The notes: generated from the sequence alone by a model not told the origin. 64,000 nt of DNA from Vanessa cardui (GCF_905220365.1 NC_061131.1:14793318-14857317); one strand, 5' to 3'. Positions 11,341-24,407 are shown, numbered from the stretch's first letter. Translations and numbers: made by a program.

Positions 11341-14300
11341 GATTAAAATACTGTTGTTTTTGTCGCAGATTTAACACGGATGAAAGGTGAATCAGATGGA
11401 GCTTAAATCAGCGCTTTTAATGGAACTATTAATATTGAAAATAAATTGTTTATACATATACTGATAAAATTTTGAATTAAAATAAATAAATATTTGTATA
11501 ATTATTTGACACAAGATTTTGTACATTTTTGATTTTTATGTTGTCAAGTTAAGAATTGTAAACAAAAAAAAAAAAAACAGTAAAATCAGAACCGTTACGA
11601 TCGTTAGAATCGGCACCTTAACGAGATTTTGTAATTAACATAAAAATTATTTATGACACGGCGATATATGTCGAATAACGACAATAAGTGCAATTTTCCA
11701 TGCAATAAATCTCGTGATAATAATATTTAACGCGGTGCAGTGAGGGCGAACACAATGGTCGCGGTACCGCGTCGAGCGCGTCGCTCGTGTGCACCTAGCT
11801 TTTGTTGTTCCCCCTCGTCCGCTAGGTATGGATGTTATTGTAAATGATTATAATATTTCTAAATTATGAACGAGGGTTTATTTTAAATGTTCGAACATTT
11901 TAAGTTATTCTGTTAGTAATAGTTTTTATTTGATTTCACACGCAGATGCACTAAGAAACCAGTTCTGCCTGAATATTTGAAACATTTTTAAATAATTTGT
12001 TAATTTTGTGACTGATAGTAAAAATGTTGCAGTCAAGTTTTGATAACTATTATAAAATATATACTATATATCAATGTTTTTGAGAAAAAGGTAAACTGCA
12101 TTCATCAAATTATTACAACGAGTAAGAGTAGAAATAAAAAAATCACACATTTGGCAAAGCATCGGCATAGATATGTCAGTTTCAAGAGAGCCAATAGTCA
12201 TTGAGCGGTTGGTTTAATTTCTACAGAACCATATATTTTACTATAAAACCCAGAAATCGTCTCCATTCTTTGCTCTCAACAATTTGTCAGTCAAACTTAC
12301 CCCTCTAGTAATTCCATCTTCCCTCTGACAATTATAGTACTTCTGTTTCTTGATATAAAGACTATATTGGAATACCTTTTTTTACAAACCAGGTTACTCG
12401 AAAAACCCTTTATTAAAATGGTCATCTCGTCCAACAGTCATTTAGAAAGACCAAGGAAGGGTGCGAAATATAAGTAGATTCAGCGTTACAGATTCGATTT
12501 ATTTTTATTTTAGAACGTAAAGGTACTTTATTATACTTTAAGAGATTTGTATCATTAATGTTTATTTTGTATATTTTTGGTGTTTCATATAGTTTAATAA
12601 ATAATTAAATCAAAATTAAATTAATATATAATAATTAATATATGGTAATATATGGGTATATAGTGATTAAGTCATTAAAACCGATTACCACCTAAGTTAC
12701 ATTTCTTTATACTTATTGGTAGTTAAAATCTACCACTTATCACATCTACCAGATTACTATCTCAAGTGAATGTCTTCAAATGTCTCACTGCAGATCATAG
12801 GCTCTTCTGTGAAGAAGAATAATTATAGATTTTTTCAAACGGACCCATTTTGGACTTGTGGGTAAACATTATGTAGCTTTACAGTACTGTACAATATTTT
12901 CTTTTAAAGATCATGAGCTACCGACTCTATACGAATAACGAGATAAAAAACTACAGTATATTACTGTACGTAATTAAGTTTAAATGTCAAAATAATTAAA
13001 TTAAAATGAATTCACATACAAAAGTAACTTAATTACTTTACTGTACTTTATGAGGCGTTCACGAAGTATCGAATCATAATAGAAATTTATGTTTTGAATT
13101 TAATAATAGTAATAAAAGTATTGTAATGTTGTTACAGAGACACGTCTTGGGAGGGATGCACAGCGAAGGGCGCAGGGATGAAGAGTGTTCGAAATTTAAC
13201 GTCAAATGTGTAAACCATTGGGCGACCAAGTTTTTGTATACAAACTAACCTTGCTGGTAAACTTTACAGGGATTATACAAAACAGTGTATTAAAAGTTAG
13301 AACATATGTAGTTTAAGATATTTATTAAAAAAAAATTAAAGTTTACAGCTACTCTAAATAAATAAATAATAAACAAGGCGAATGAATACAAAATTAGACT
13401 TAGTATTTATACATTATAACAGTATAAAAAATTCGATAGAAAAAAGTAACTACCGAATTTCTTGCCTATTGTTTTCTGTTTTCTAACATAACAGTACTAT
13501 TGATTTTTAATAGAGCCCTTAATAGAGAAAATTATATCAAGTACTCAATTTTGACGACTTATTATTTTTTTTTAATTTGTAAACCATTTAATTAATGCGT
13601 TATTGAAATCAAGTTAATGCTATTTAGAATTCCAAAATTTATTTATTGTATAATATGTTACTGCAACTTTATTGTTTGATATGATTTCAAGATGTAAAGT
13701 TTGTTAATTGATAAGAAATATCGAAAGTTTGTAATGATATTCAAATTTCCTATTTTAATAAAATTTTCAAAATCTTTTATTTGTTTTACTGTGTCATAAG
13801 ATTGATGTCATATGATGTCATATGATTGATTGTGTCTTTTCTCTCAATCAGTTAATATTATTTAACTTAAATATATTAATAGATAAGTGTTTATTGAAAC
13901 AAAACATCTTTGGACACACATTTTTAAAGTTTCCCTTTTATTTTTTTACTCTAAACACATATTTTATAATACCATGTTTTTTTAACATGAAATAATATTA
14001 TACTCTTAGAAAAAAGTAGTCAAACTATATCATTAGTGAAAGCGTTCATTAGGACAAAATATAGTCACATAAATTGAAAATCATCATTTATACCAACTAT
14101 CGACTCATAGGTACGTTTGCTTTTGCAAATCGCCATTTACCCCACGTGCCTCCCCTACAGATATCACAGGGACCCCCAAAATATTAAATTAACATAAAAT
14201 CGGGCGAGTCAAATCGAGACGAGTATATCTCGAACCGTTAATTCTGAATCCCTTTTACGAAGACTCAATGCTCAGTTGAGCATAATAGAGTCTTTATCTG

Positions 14301-14448
14301 AGCTTGTAAGGTGAATGGGTGGATGGTAATTTAATATTGAAGTTATAGGCAAGTAATCCAGTTCAGTGTAGATATCATATTGCATCAAATTGTTACATAA
14401 TAGTTGATTGATTGATAGACAAACTCGTCATTGGAATATTAGTGAGGT
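11341..14448. other. Long AT-rich stretch with small patches
   Basis: A GC-rich patch lies at 11730-11830, with a short frame from an ATG at 11755. A degraded minus-strand SINE tail is at 12780-12815 and a fragment of a LINE tail at 13435-13480. The rest is AT-rich without recognisable features. Confidence 0.4.
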
Positions 14449-14467
14449 GAAGGAAACAGTGAGAGTC

Positions 14468-14763
14468 GAGATGGCCCAGTGGTTAGAACGCGTGCATCTT
14501 AACCGATGATTGCGTGTTCAAACCCAGGCAAGCACCGCTGATTCATGTACTTAATTTGTCTTTATAATTCATCTCGTGCTTAGTTGTGAAGGAAAACATC
14601 GTGAGGAAACCTGCATGTAACTAATTTCATAGAAATTCTGCCACATGCGTAGGTATTCCACCAACCCGCATTGGAACAGTATGGTGGAACATGTTCCAAA
14701 CTTTCTCCTCAAAGAGAGAGAAGGTCTTTAGCCTAGCAGTGGGAATTTACAGGCTGTTGTTTC
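14468..14763 (+). mobile_element. tRNA-derived SINE, near full length
   Basis: The tRNA-like head holds a pol III A box (TGGCCCAGTGG) and B box (TGTTCAAACCC). It is followed by the family body (TTCATCTCGTGCTTAGTTG, GGAAAACATCGTGAGG, CCACCAACCCGCATTGG) and the tail AGCAGTGGGAATTTACAGGC. Flanking copies of GAAGGAAACAGTGAGAGTC at 14449-14467 and 14764-14782 differ at one base and form the target-site duplication. I recall this family as Metulj-type SINEs of nymphalid butterflies. Confidence 0.85.
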
Positions 14764-14782
14764 GAAGGAAACAGTAAGAGTC

Positions 14783-15558
14783 TGTGAATGTCCGTACTAT
14801 TTGTGACTATTTTAATTTCTCATCTCTACGGCGGTATTATTCGTGCCTCTGATGAATCTTTGTATTGATTAGAGATTGATAGTTTGATATTCTTCTTTCT
14901 GGCAATCTAAATGTTTACATTGCAATTTCTGTACCTTCTTGTTACGAGGCAGTTTTCTTTCATGGTTGTCGGTTGATCTTAGTGGAATTCTTGATTTCTA
15001 GATTGATCGTTATGATACCTGTTCACGATACGACTATCTCGCTCATTATAAGATTCATTTTGATATACTTAGTATGTATGTTTATGGGTTCTCACCTAAA
15101 CATATAAAACGACGAAAGTTATCCTGACTATGCGAATGTTCAAACAGAGATCAAAATTTTATATCTCATAACATTTATTAATTTTCTCATAATGCTGTAA
15201 ATATAAAAACATCGTCGTATCAAGTGAAGGATTAATAAAACATTTGATTGGGCATAAAAACGTTTTTGCGGTCGTATTAAGTTTTAATACTGACTGACAT
15301 TGCATACGAATATGTTTTGTTATTGTTTAAATAACGATCTCATCCATTCATATATTATAGTTCTGCAGAGTGAATTTTTATGATAACCTAGAGCTGAAAT
15401 AGCGCTGGGGATAGATTTGGTAGATCTTCTAGTGACTGACGAACCCAGGTAAGACTATGTGGCTTTTATGGGCTGTTTATTTTATTTTATCTCATGCTAA
15501 ATAAAGTATAAGTGTAACGTAGCACGTGTATATTATAAAATATTTAATTAAAACAAAT
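14783..15558. other. AT-rich DNA, nothing recognised
   Basis: No gene, RNA gene or repeat family recognised. Confidence 0.5.
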
Positions 15559-15570
15559 TTATTTGCTTCT

Positions 15571-15695
15571 GAATTCAACTCTTCATTCCACCAACCCGCA
15601 TTGGAACAGCATGGTGGAATATGTTACAAAACTTCTATTCAAAGGGAGAGGAGGCCTTTAACCCAGCAGTGGGAATTTACAGGCTGTTGTTGTTG
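15571..15695 (+). mobile_element. 5'-truncated SINE
   Basis: Only the 3' third of the tRNA-derived SINE remains, ending in (TTG)n. TTATTTGCTTCT at 15559-15570 and 15696-15707 flanks it exactly, so it inserted already truncated. The small frame at 15526-15738 is only SINE sequence. Confidence 0.75.
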
Positions 15696-15707
15696 TTATT
15701 TGCTTCT

Positions 15708-18165
15708 TATTATTTCAACTTGTTTAACCATTGGTTGATTTTACTTTAAGGTCTGATGTGTCTAATACACAAATATACGAACTATCACGTGTTTAATGAT
15801 TTAGAAATTCGCGTTTAAGTAATTACAGTTTATGTGAAAATAACGTAATTGTCAGTTAATCCCTTACTTAGGAGATTATTGGCACGAGGGAACCCACAAG
15901 ACCGATGCAACAACAGATCGAAGTTTATTGACGAAATAAAAGTGCATATATAAATTTTATGAATAATAAACGGGTCATTTCTTAAAGTTTATGGGGAATG
16001 TGGGGGACTAAGTATTTGTACCTAACCTTCTAATATCATCCAATAAATAACATTTTGCTACAAAATAATCCACTACAGCAAAATACATTGCTGTTTTTCG
16101 TTGATTACATTGCATATTATAAAATACAAATACGGTAATGGAAATGGAGTGCGGATTTCGTAACGTGTTTACGATTTCGAAATGCGAGTGTAGGTGTTAT
16201 GGTGTCCATAAATTTGAGTTAAATTGGAGACATATCTTTTAATGTGCGTTTATTGAAGTGTTTATATGAAGGTCTTGAGAGTCGCGCCTTAACACTGTTT
16301 AATGGATTACTGGAATGAATTCGTGGTTTCGTTAATGGTGAGATTCGAACTAGTTGATAAACTTTCACTCTTAATATTAATCTCTACAGTTTAGTTTTAA
16401 GGGTTAAGTGCAGTTTAAGGAAGTAATATTTGTCTAGGAAACGTGTATGTGATTGTAATGTATTTTTAAATTAAAGTAATTTTTTTACTATCATTATTTT
16501 TTCAATGATTTTCTTTTCTAAACTTTATTGTGTAGTAATAATAAATATCAGATTTGCTTATTTTAGTGTCACGATTTAAATTCTTGTCCATCTACGAATA
16601 TTTGAGGCTAAACTTTTTATCGTATATTAGAAGTATATAAGTGTGTACATAGTTAAGTAATAACTTGTAAATAAATAAATAAATGGCTCGAACTAAGTGT
16701 ACTAGTGACGTAATGTCGTCATAACACCGCAGTGGAGGGTTGGTGATCTGCCGGCGACGCATTAGTGCTTGACAAATGAGGATTTTATGCAAACTGTACC
16801 ACTGCCACCGACACTCCTTTACTAGTAGTGATGTATTCATATCGATAAGATGGAAACGTAAACAATATTTTCGGACTATTCATCATATATACCTTCGTAT
16901 AAAGAATCGAAATATGTCGATATTTTATAATTAATAGCAATAGGAAATGACTAGAATAATTAGTTTTAATGATATTTTTGTCAAATACTGTAAATTACAG
17001 TAGCTGTAAGTAAACTACAAATTTAAAATTATTTATATTACGTCAGGTCAATCAAAATATTTAAAAATATATTGACTTAACTGAATAATATTAAAAAAAA
17101 GGTGAGCTATTCTAATTATTGTATGTGTCACATTAGTATTGTTGTGTTCCGTATTAAAGTGTCCCTGCGGTTAATTACTCACTGGTCCGACTATATTCAA
17201 AATATAACGGAACTCAATATTCCGCCCTGAGACTAGCCGAGAACAGAATGGTGTGGAAAATTAGTTGTTTTCGGTGAAAGCATTTCAGGACAAGCACGAC
17301 CTTCAATGACGAAGCACACAAAGAAGAAGAATGACAGCGGAGGTGAGCCAGTGTAACTACAGACACAGTCACCAAAGTTTCCAAACTTGAAGGCGCATTT
17401 GTTATATAAGAAAATGATAACTTTTCGTAAGGCGTCAATGTTAAGTTATTTTGCATAATTAAAAAAAATCTTAAATAGTATTTTTATAAACCGTGGAGTT
17501 AACCTATACATAATGTTAATAATGTGTTTTTTATTTCCATTTCTTTATAGAATAGGTACATAACTATATTTAATGTTGGCTTCCTAAGAAAAAAAAATAA
17601 AGCATGGTGATCGGTTGTCTTCATGCACTAGTTATTGCTATTCCATCTACTAATGTCAAAGATCAAAACAAAAAGTACAACTGGCTATGACTAGCATCTC
17701 TCAAATATGGTATTGCTAATAAAAATATTAAATTCGGGCACATCACTAAAATTCAAATCAGTAGTTTAGTTGAAGGTACAGTTGCGTGCGTCGCGGCACA
17801 CGACAGACGTGCAGCGATACACTCGTCACATTACCTCATGTACAAATTATTATTCGTTTTATAACTAATGTTTTCATACAACACAAAATCATATAATTTA
17901 TTTAGTAAGCGTCAACTTTACACTGCAACTGAGCTAAGATTGCTTCACGCAGTGACCTTTCGCCGAGCGTGAAAATCGCAGGTTTGATTTGCCCTCGATA
18001 TCAACAACTAGCTAGTATATAAGTTAAGAAGTCTATAGGTCAAAACGCGGGTCGATCTAGTAGGTGTTGATCATGATCGTTTTTCGTTAGTGTCAGATAG
18101 CAATGGGTGTACATTATGATATTAAGAGAAAAGAAAGAGCACAATTGTAAAATTTAAAATAATGT
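15708..18165. other. AT-rich DNA with one repeat fragment
   Basis: Around 17333-17400 the phrase GAGCCAGTGTAACTACAGAC marks a fragment of a dispersed repeat also found at 34381 and 46255. The frames at 16592-16840 (-) and 17214-17456 (-) have no recognised domain. A TTTGATTTGCC string near 17973 is only faintly tRNA-like. Confidence 0.4.
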
Positions 18166-18177
18166 AAATATAAAACT

Positions 18178-18478
18178 GTGATGGCCCAGTGGTTAGAAAG
18201 CGTGCATCTTTACCGATGATTGCGGGTAGCCAAGCAAGCACCGCTATATATATGTGCTTAATTTGTATTTATAATTTATCTCGTGCTCGGCGGTGAAGGA
18301 AAACATCGCGAGGAAATATGTGTCTAATTTCATCGAAATTATGTCACATGTGCATTCCACCAACCCGCATTGGAACAGCGTGGTGGAATATGTTTCAAAC
18401 TCTCTCCTTAATGGAAGAGGAAGCCTTATCTCAGCAGTGGGAAATGTACAGGTTGTTACTTTACTTTACTTTACTTTT
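18178..18478 (+). mobile_element. tRNA-derived SINE with damaged B box
   Basis: It has the same family body and tail, but the B-box region near 18223-18232 has lost the usual TTCAAACCC, so internal pol III promotion is probably gone. The tail is a TTTAC repeat. AAATATAAAACT at 18166-18177 and 18479-18490 is the target-site duplication. Confidence 0.8.
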
Positions 18479-18523
18479 AAATATAAAACTATTAAACTTA
18501 AACATTTTAGTTCCAGGCACTCT

Positions 18524-18692
18524 TTATTAATATTATAAATGTAAAAGTAACTCTGTCGGTCTGTCTGTCGCTCCTTCAATGAATCGATGTGATGAAATTT
18601 GTTATGAATAAAACTTTACTTCAAGGTAGCACAAATAGGCACTTTTTTGCCTAGCACGTGACGACCAACCCCTAAAACGCGGGCAACAACTA
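18524..18692 (+). mobile_element. Decayed Helitron-like or similar repeat
   Basis: The stretch starts with a TATTATAAATGTAAAAGTAA-type head and a CTGTCGGTCTGTCTGTCG run, and ends in AACGCGGGCAACAACTA. This matches a widespread lepidopteran repeat whose intact copies end in a GCGGGC hairpin and CTAGT. Decay is heavy. Confidence 0.4.
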
Positions 18693-19585
18693 TTTTGAAA
18701 TAAATATAATTTTACTTTATTAAGCCCACAATATATTTTTGTCAAATTATTTAAATATATCCGCAAGTGTCAATATGTAATGCAATACATATCTAAAACT
18801 CTAAAATAGATCTAAAGACACACATAGAGATAAATATTTTTAAAATGAAAATCTTTATTTCGTTCGGATAGTAAATTCTACCGCCAATAAATTCGTTAGT
18901 TACTCTTTACCAATGTTTTAATTACAAAGTACCTACTAAATATTATGCAGAGGTGAATACAGGCACACAGGTGAATAAGTGACATCTTTGCCCGAGGTTG
19001 TTGGTGAATTGGTGATTTAAGGACCCTTTAGGTGGCCAATTTGCTAGTCGTGTATTTTAAAAATAGTTTTAAATAGACCGATATTCACGTTTTTCAATTG
19101 AGAATCCTAATCCATATCGAAAAATTGGATATCAATTCAAAAATAGAATGAAAATTTAATTATAAGTAATGTAATGATGATAAACAACAATTAAAATGTG
19201 AAGTTCATTATACCAAAGGCCTAATATCAAATATGTATTCATACTCTAAACAACCCCACATACGTTATACATATTATATGTTATAGGACGGGTTTTATAT
19301 ATTTTTCATGTACGTCGCCACACTGACAGGTTAGGGCGACAATCTAATAAAGTGTCCCGCGTCCCGCTGAGACTATCCGATTATACGTACAGAATCTTGT
19401 TACCCTACACTGATTAATACTAAGGCTGGACCGATGGTGTTACACGCACACCAATTTTATAGAATTGAAACGTAATGAAATTATTCGCGTCTCCATTTTG
19501 AGGCTATTGACTTTTTATTCGAGATAAAATAACAAAGATTATTAAAGGGAAAGGTTTCTTTATTATTTTATGTACTCTGTGGAAT
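18693..19585. other. AT-rich DNA, nothing recognised
   Basis: No gene or repeat family recognised. Confidence 0.45.
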
Positions 19586-19760
19586 AAGCTTTCTCCGGTG
19601 GTATTTCCGAGCCGATAGGACTTGGGAACCTTCAAGAAAAGAGCGTACCCCTTCCTTAAAGGCCGGCAACGCACCTGCAAGCACCCCGGTGTTGCAAATA
19701 TCCATGGGCGGTGATAATCACTTCCCATCAGGAGAACCTCCGGCTCCTTTGAAACCATAA
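19586..19760 (+). repeat. LINE 3'-end fragment (family with GGCCGGCAACGCACCTGCAA)
   Basis: Contains ACTTGGGAACCTTCAAG, AAAGGCCGGCAACGCACC, CATGGGCGGTGATAATCAC and TTCCCATCAGG, a phrase order I recognise from the 3' ends of an abundant lepidopteran non-LTR element. Shorter relatives are at 36345-36450 (+) and 49886-50000 (-). The frame 19504-19758 (-) is its antisense shadow. Confidence 0.6.
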
Positions 19761-19799
19761 TAATATAAAAAATGCGTCAGAAATCATATTAAATAGATA

Positions 19800-19945
19800 A
19801 ATATGTAAGAATCCACTTCTTCGCGGCGATGTAGCCAGGTCGCCACGCTAAACGATAGTATGAAATACAGAATGGCGACGGGTCGCCAAACACAAGTGAC
19901 TGTACCTACTAATCATTTCGATGATTCCACTTCTGCCAGGCGTTC
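19800..19945. other. Unique patch with a dyad
   Basis: GC-richer than its flanks. At 19873-19888 a 7-bp inverted repeat (TGGCGAC / GTCGCCA) has a two-base centre, with a related GGTCGCCA at 19830-19837. It could be a dimeric binding site; that is inference. Confidence 0.25.
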
Positions 19946-20177
19946 GGCGATGGTTCATTTCGTTTATATTCTTTAACTGATAGAGAAAGAATATAAGTGT
20001 TTGCATAGCAAATTTATAATAATTAGAAAAATATAAATTTCATCGTACTTTACTGACATGTCTCTTGCTGTTTTAAGGTAGAATTTCTGATGAATGGGTA
20101 TGGGTGGAATTTCTCACAAATGGTAGCATGAACAAAGCCTTACTGACATTAAACGTATAATAAAGTTCATAAAAATA

Positions 20178-20312
20178 GTTGGTAGAAAAAAGTAGCTGCT
20201 GAGTTTCTTGCTGGTACTTCTCAGCAGAATACACATATCCTAATAGAAGTTAGATTAAGTTTCAACATGTGTAAGAGCCTACTAGAACAAAGCATGTTTG
20301 ATTTTGAAGTTA
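20178..20312 (+). repeat. LINE 3' tail fragment (GAGTTTCTTGCYGGT family)
   Basis: Contains GTAGCTGCTGAGTTTCTTGC followed by GAGCCTACTAGAACAAAG and a TTTGATTTTG end. This is the 3' tail of a common lepidopteran LINE, with relatives at 20905, 21385, 37392, 52855, 57450 and 60555. Confidence 0.6.
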
Positions 20313-20452
20313 ACGGATTATAAATGAAAACCAGTGGAAGAGCAATCGTCAAACAAAAGTCATTATAGCGTCGTAGGGCGACAGGAATTCTTTCCCTGAC
20401 CGAAATCCGACCGTTACACAATAGTGCTAACAAAAACTCGCCCACCTTGACT

Positions 20453-20487
20453 CCCCCCGCGCCCCGCACCCCCCCTACCCCGCACCC
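20453..20487 (-). other. G-quadruplex motif on the minus strand
   Basis: Five cytosine runs of 3-7 bases separated by 2-3 bases lie on the plus strand, so the minus strand meets the G3+N1-7 rule. A TATAAATT string follows at 20490-20497. Nothing else suggests a promoter. Confidence 0.5.
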
Positions 20488-20904
20488 ACTATAAATTACT
20501 CTCCCAATGATTTTTAGTCCAAGCGACATATTCGTGTGATTTATAGTAGTTGCAAACAATGTGAACCGGTTACGGTTATGAAATCCGTGAATGCTGAGGG
20601 TGTTCTATGAAAAGCTTTTTGTTTCCAATGTACGCCTAGTAATTATTGCCGATACACATGGCACTTTATAGTTTTCGATTCGCCGTTTGACTAGCGTGAT
20701 ATGTGTCGATTTTTTATTCGGCTCGTGAATCTCTCTCGCGAAATGTAACAATATTGAAATGATAATAAATATTTTTTGTTTATGTCACGTCTATGACGGT
20801 TTTTATGTACTTAATATATGTAATTGTTTTGTGTTTTTTATTTACATACAAGAATGTGAAGAGTTTGTCACATAAATAGATTAAAATAAAGCCAATAAAA
20901 ATGT

Positions 20905-21110
20905 GAAGCACATCAAAATCAAAATATACCTACTTTATTCATGTACGTTTTAATGAGCAATTGTACCTAATAATTTTAGAAATCTATATAAAGTAAAGGT
21001 ACCCCGAGATTATTATCAAGATTTCGAATCGGTCTAGATTCGACATTCTACCAAAAAGAACCGGCAAGAATCTCACTAAATACCCAGTCTTTTCCACTTA
21101 ATATACCTTC
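20905..21110 (-). repeat. LINE 3' tail fragment, reverse orientation
   Basis: Read on the minus strand, it shows the same tail as 21385-21540: GGTAGAATGTCGAATC-type sequence, ACTTTAT-rich spacer and a terminal TTTTGATTTTGATGT simple repeat. Confidence 0.6.
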
Positions 21111-21384
21111 ATCAAACTTCAATGTGTAGTTCTGTGTAATTATTCAATACTAGTAAGGAAATACAAAAACAGACTCATCATTAATTGACACAAAAAGTTT
21201 ATTACTTTACAAACAATATGTTTGTTTATCAATTTTGATTTATTTAACACGAAAAAGACTGATAAAAAAGTTTTTACATTAGGTATTTTACATTAAGTTA
21301 ATACCTGTTGACTTCCAGGCAGGATATATTAATTTAAATAATTGTATTTAACTAACATGACTTTGTATTTTTTAAATGTTAAAA

Positions 21385-21540
21385 AAGAGTAACTACTGAG
21401 TTTCTTGCCGGTTCTACTTGGTAGAATCTACTTTCCGAACTGATGGTAGCTTCACTTAATTGTAAAATTACGATTCAAAAGTGCTTGTTAAAGCCTACTT
21501 GAATAAAGTTTATTTTGATTTGATTTTATTTGATATATTG
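21385..21540 (+). repeat. LINE 3' tail with (TTTGATTT)n end
   Basis: The best-preserved copy of this tail here: GAGTTTCTTGCCGGTTCTAC, TTCCGAACTGATGGTAG, AATTACGATTCAAAAGTGC, CCTACTTGAATAAAG and then a TTTGATTT repeat. Ending in a short simple repeat rather than poly(A) fits CR1/L2-like LINEs. Confidence 0.65.
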
Positions 21541-21654
21541 CAAGTAGACATAGTATTAAGAAGTTATCCCTTGGTGAAAGGATTCGCTAACAAATAACTC
21601 AAAATTAAATATGACGTTCTATCAGAATAATATTTTCGCTGCGTAAAAAGACTT

Positions 21655-21990
21655 ATAGGTCACTATCGCCATAACAGCGACGACGAAGGGAAAATCTGTA
21701 ATTCATTCCCATCATTACTCTCGCGACATTGACTGCTCCGCACGCATCGCCAATAAAAACACGTCGGGACCTCCTGCCAGGATGTTTATTTTGTCACACC
21801 GCTCAGAGCGCACCCCTCGCGAAGGTATTATAATTATGCTCATTTGTTATTTTTGCTCCACACAGCCAGCGGTACGCGCAGGCGCGATAAGCCGCTCTGT
21901 ATAGGTGCGTCATTAAAGCGAGTTTTTTGATGCGCACGCGACTCTAGCCCGCATTATCTTTTTATCGTTGCACCCCATGCTCACGGATTA
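21655..21990. promoter_or_regulatory. Unique 340-bp GC-richer island, candidate enhancer
   Basis: This is the longest unique GC-richer block outside the retrotransposons. It mixes CpG-bearing segments with A/T cores such as CCAATAAAAAC (21750-21760), TTTATTTTGTC (21785-21795), GTCATTAAAG (21909-21918) and TTTTTATCG (21959-21967), as in developmental enhancers. It has no open frame of note and no repeat match in the window. The role is inferred from composition alone. Confidence 0.3.
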
Positions 21991-22589
21991 CTCTGTTTTG
22001 CAGAGGTTCACAATCCGAACTATTTCAAACAAAAGTACGTTACGTTGGAATTTGGTTTGTTGGCTGGTAAATCATACAACACTCGTTGTAGTACTGCAGA
22101 TTACGAGTAGGTTTAGAAGGTTCTAAATCAACATATTTTTTTAATGCTTTGTATGCTATAACTATTAATTATAAACTCAAGGTAAATACCTACTTTCAAT
22201 CGATAAAATACAAATCAAAATTTATAGGGCTCTTGTTTGCATAAAAATAAGCTGACAAAAATTTGCACAAATTTTATCTTTATACAATTTTAAAGTTTTT
22301 AATACAAAATTCAAAAGGTTGCTAACCTCTGCCTAGGTGCACACTACACAATACGCGCGTGTCACCCGTGTGTCGCCGAACAAATATTGCATTACCTCCC
22401 CCCCTGCCCGCGCGTCCCGCGGCACGCGTCACGTCACACGAGTCCATTGTCTTCTTCCCTGCGCTCGCGACGGTCACCCTACACCCTAATCCAAGGGAAA
22501 TAAGTGGCACTGATTTTTATTCGGTAACTTTTTTATTATTATTCGTGATATGCGTAATGATCACATCCCACGCTGTTCTAATGGGTACG
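21991..22589. other. AT-rich DNA ending in a GC-rich patch
   Basis: Bases 22335-22490 are GC-rich with CpGs and open on both strands (22322-22510 - and 22359-22592 +), which points to composition rather than coding. No gene recognised. Confidence 0.3.
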
Positions 22590-22690
22590 TGAGGCTGCTG
22601 GCCCAAGATTTGAACCTTGGAAGGTTCAATTCCTGGGTCTGTCCCATAAACCAGGTTTGAAGCCGTTTGTCGATTTGAAAGTCAATAATT
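22590..22690 (+). repeat. tRNA-like SINE fragment
   Basis: A good B box, GGTTCAATTCC, lies at 22624-22634 with A-box-like CTGGCCCAAGA at 22600-22610. The tRNA shape is not otherwise maintained and the sequence differs from the main SINE family, so it is probably the remnant of another SINE. Confidence 0.35.
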
Positions 22691-24407
22691 GAATATTTTT
22701 GTAATATTTTCTAGATCCCTACTATGACTTCCTATTTTATGTTTTTACCTTAAAATTCACTTTTCAGAATTGTCACAGGGCTGAGACTGTTCTATATTTC
22801 TTACCAATTTACAGTGCCAATCTGTTTTGTGTGGCAATTTTTGTTTTCTGTCAAGTATTTTTCCATAGGTAGCCAAAGTTAGAAAGTAAGGCAGTGCGTC
22901 AATGTCATGCCTACGAAAAAGCACGTTATGTTACTCCTAACTGGCATCATAAAAGTAAAGAAGTGCGTGGTGAATAATATACATAATATTGGCCACATAC
23001 TCGTGCACGCTAGTATCAGAGACAGTATAGATATTATTAGTATAATACACTAAATTTCTTAATCACCTACTGACGTAATAACTATTATTGTAAACATATC
23101 TTTCACAGACTAAACTTTCGACAACTTACATAGTGTACGTGTTCCATTCATTCGGTCAAACAAATAAGCAAATAGTTAAGATTTATACATGGTAAAGCAA
23201 AACACATTTTTAAAACTGGGCTGCATACGGGATCTCGTATATAAATAATCTCTTGTACATAGTCAACGTTCATTACTAGGCCAATCAGTACCTACAATAA
23301 TATTTTATGAACTTAAATAAAATTTGAAGCTGAAGCACAAAACTGCTTCAATATTTTAGCGCTACAGTTTTACCGTCATACAAGAGGTAAATAAAAATAC
23401 AAATGAAGCATAGAGTTTGTAGTGCTTGCGTAGCTTCTGGTTCACAACTTTAGCTTAAAATGAATGCATTCTAATCACTGTTAACCACTGCAGTGACAAT
23501 TACCGACTTAGGAGAAGTTACAGGACCGCTTCAAAGACTTTTTCTGCCTATGTCTACAGATTTCGCTAGTCATTTTTCCGAACTCATACGACTTGGGAAC
23601 TTTTACTTGACTCTTTCTCTCTTGGTGGAGGTGGTTCTCACTTACCATCACGTTAACATACTACTCGAGTGACACTTATAACATACGAATCAAAACAAAG
23701 AAAATGTTTCAAATCAATTCTACAAAATACAGTTTTAGTCTCGTCGAGAATGTGGGTTATATTATCTTCTTCCTCATATCTCAACGCGTCAAAACCAAAC
23801 CCAACACATTCACCAGTCATTTATCGTTAAAAAGGTACAGAAGTAGCACCCAGAATAAAGATATCTTCTAATAATTATTTAGAAATGGCATATTGTAATA
23901 TCTCAAAATAATACACTTATTTTTATGTCATGGTACTATACTGTGAAATGTGGGTTATGTAACGTCTCTATTAGCCTTTATAGATCCCATTTTAAAATAG
24001 AAAGACGTATAAACATATTTTTTGTAATGGTTATATCCTTTTTTATGGTTGCACAGTTGCATTCCGAACATTAGAAAGTCATAAGACAGATATCACTTCT
24101 AATATAAGCACTGTTCTATGTAGGCTCTTTCTAAAGGGGACCTTTTTGTCCGTCTGTCTCAATTGCGAAGGTAATTTTAATAGTCCAAATTAATAATTTC
24201 CTCAACCCGCATGCCGGCCCATTCGCTGATTGTTGGCCCTTTATCCCTTTGTGTTTAATTGGGACTTATTTTACACTTATTTTGGGAATTTATAATGTAC
24301 CACTAATTGATTGTATGATGACTTTTTTTACCGACTCATGCTGGAAATTAGTAACATAAGCGACAGTAGGTCTGACTCATGGAACTTTTTATCAGTTAAG
24401 TATTATG
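22691..24407. other. AT-rich DNA, nothing firm
   Basis: No gene recognised. Around 23590-23650 faint matches (ACTTGGGAAC, CACTTACCATCA) suggest a very old copy of the LINE tail seen at 19586. Confidence 0.4.
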
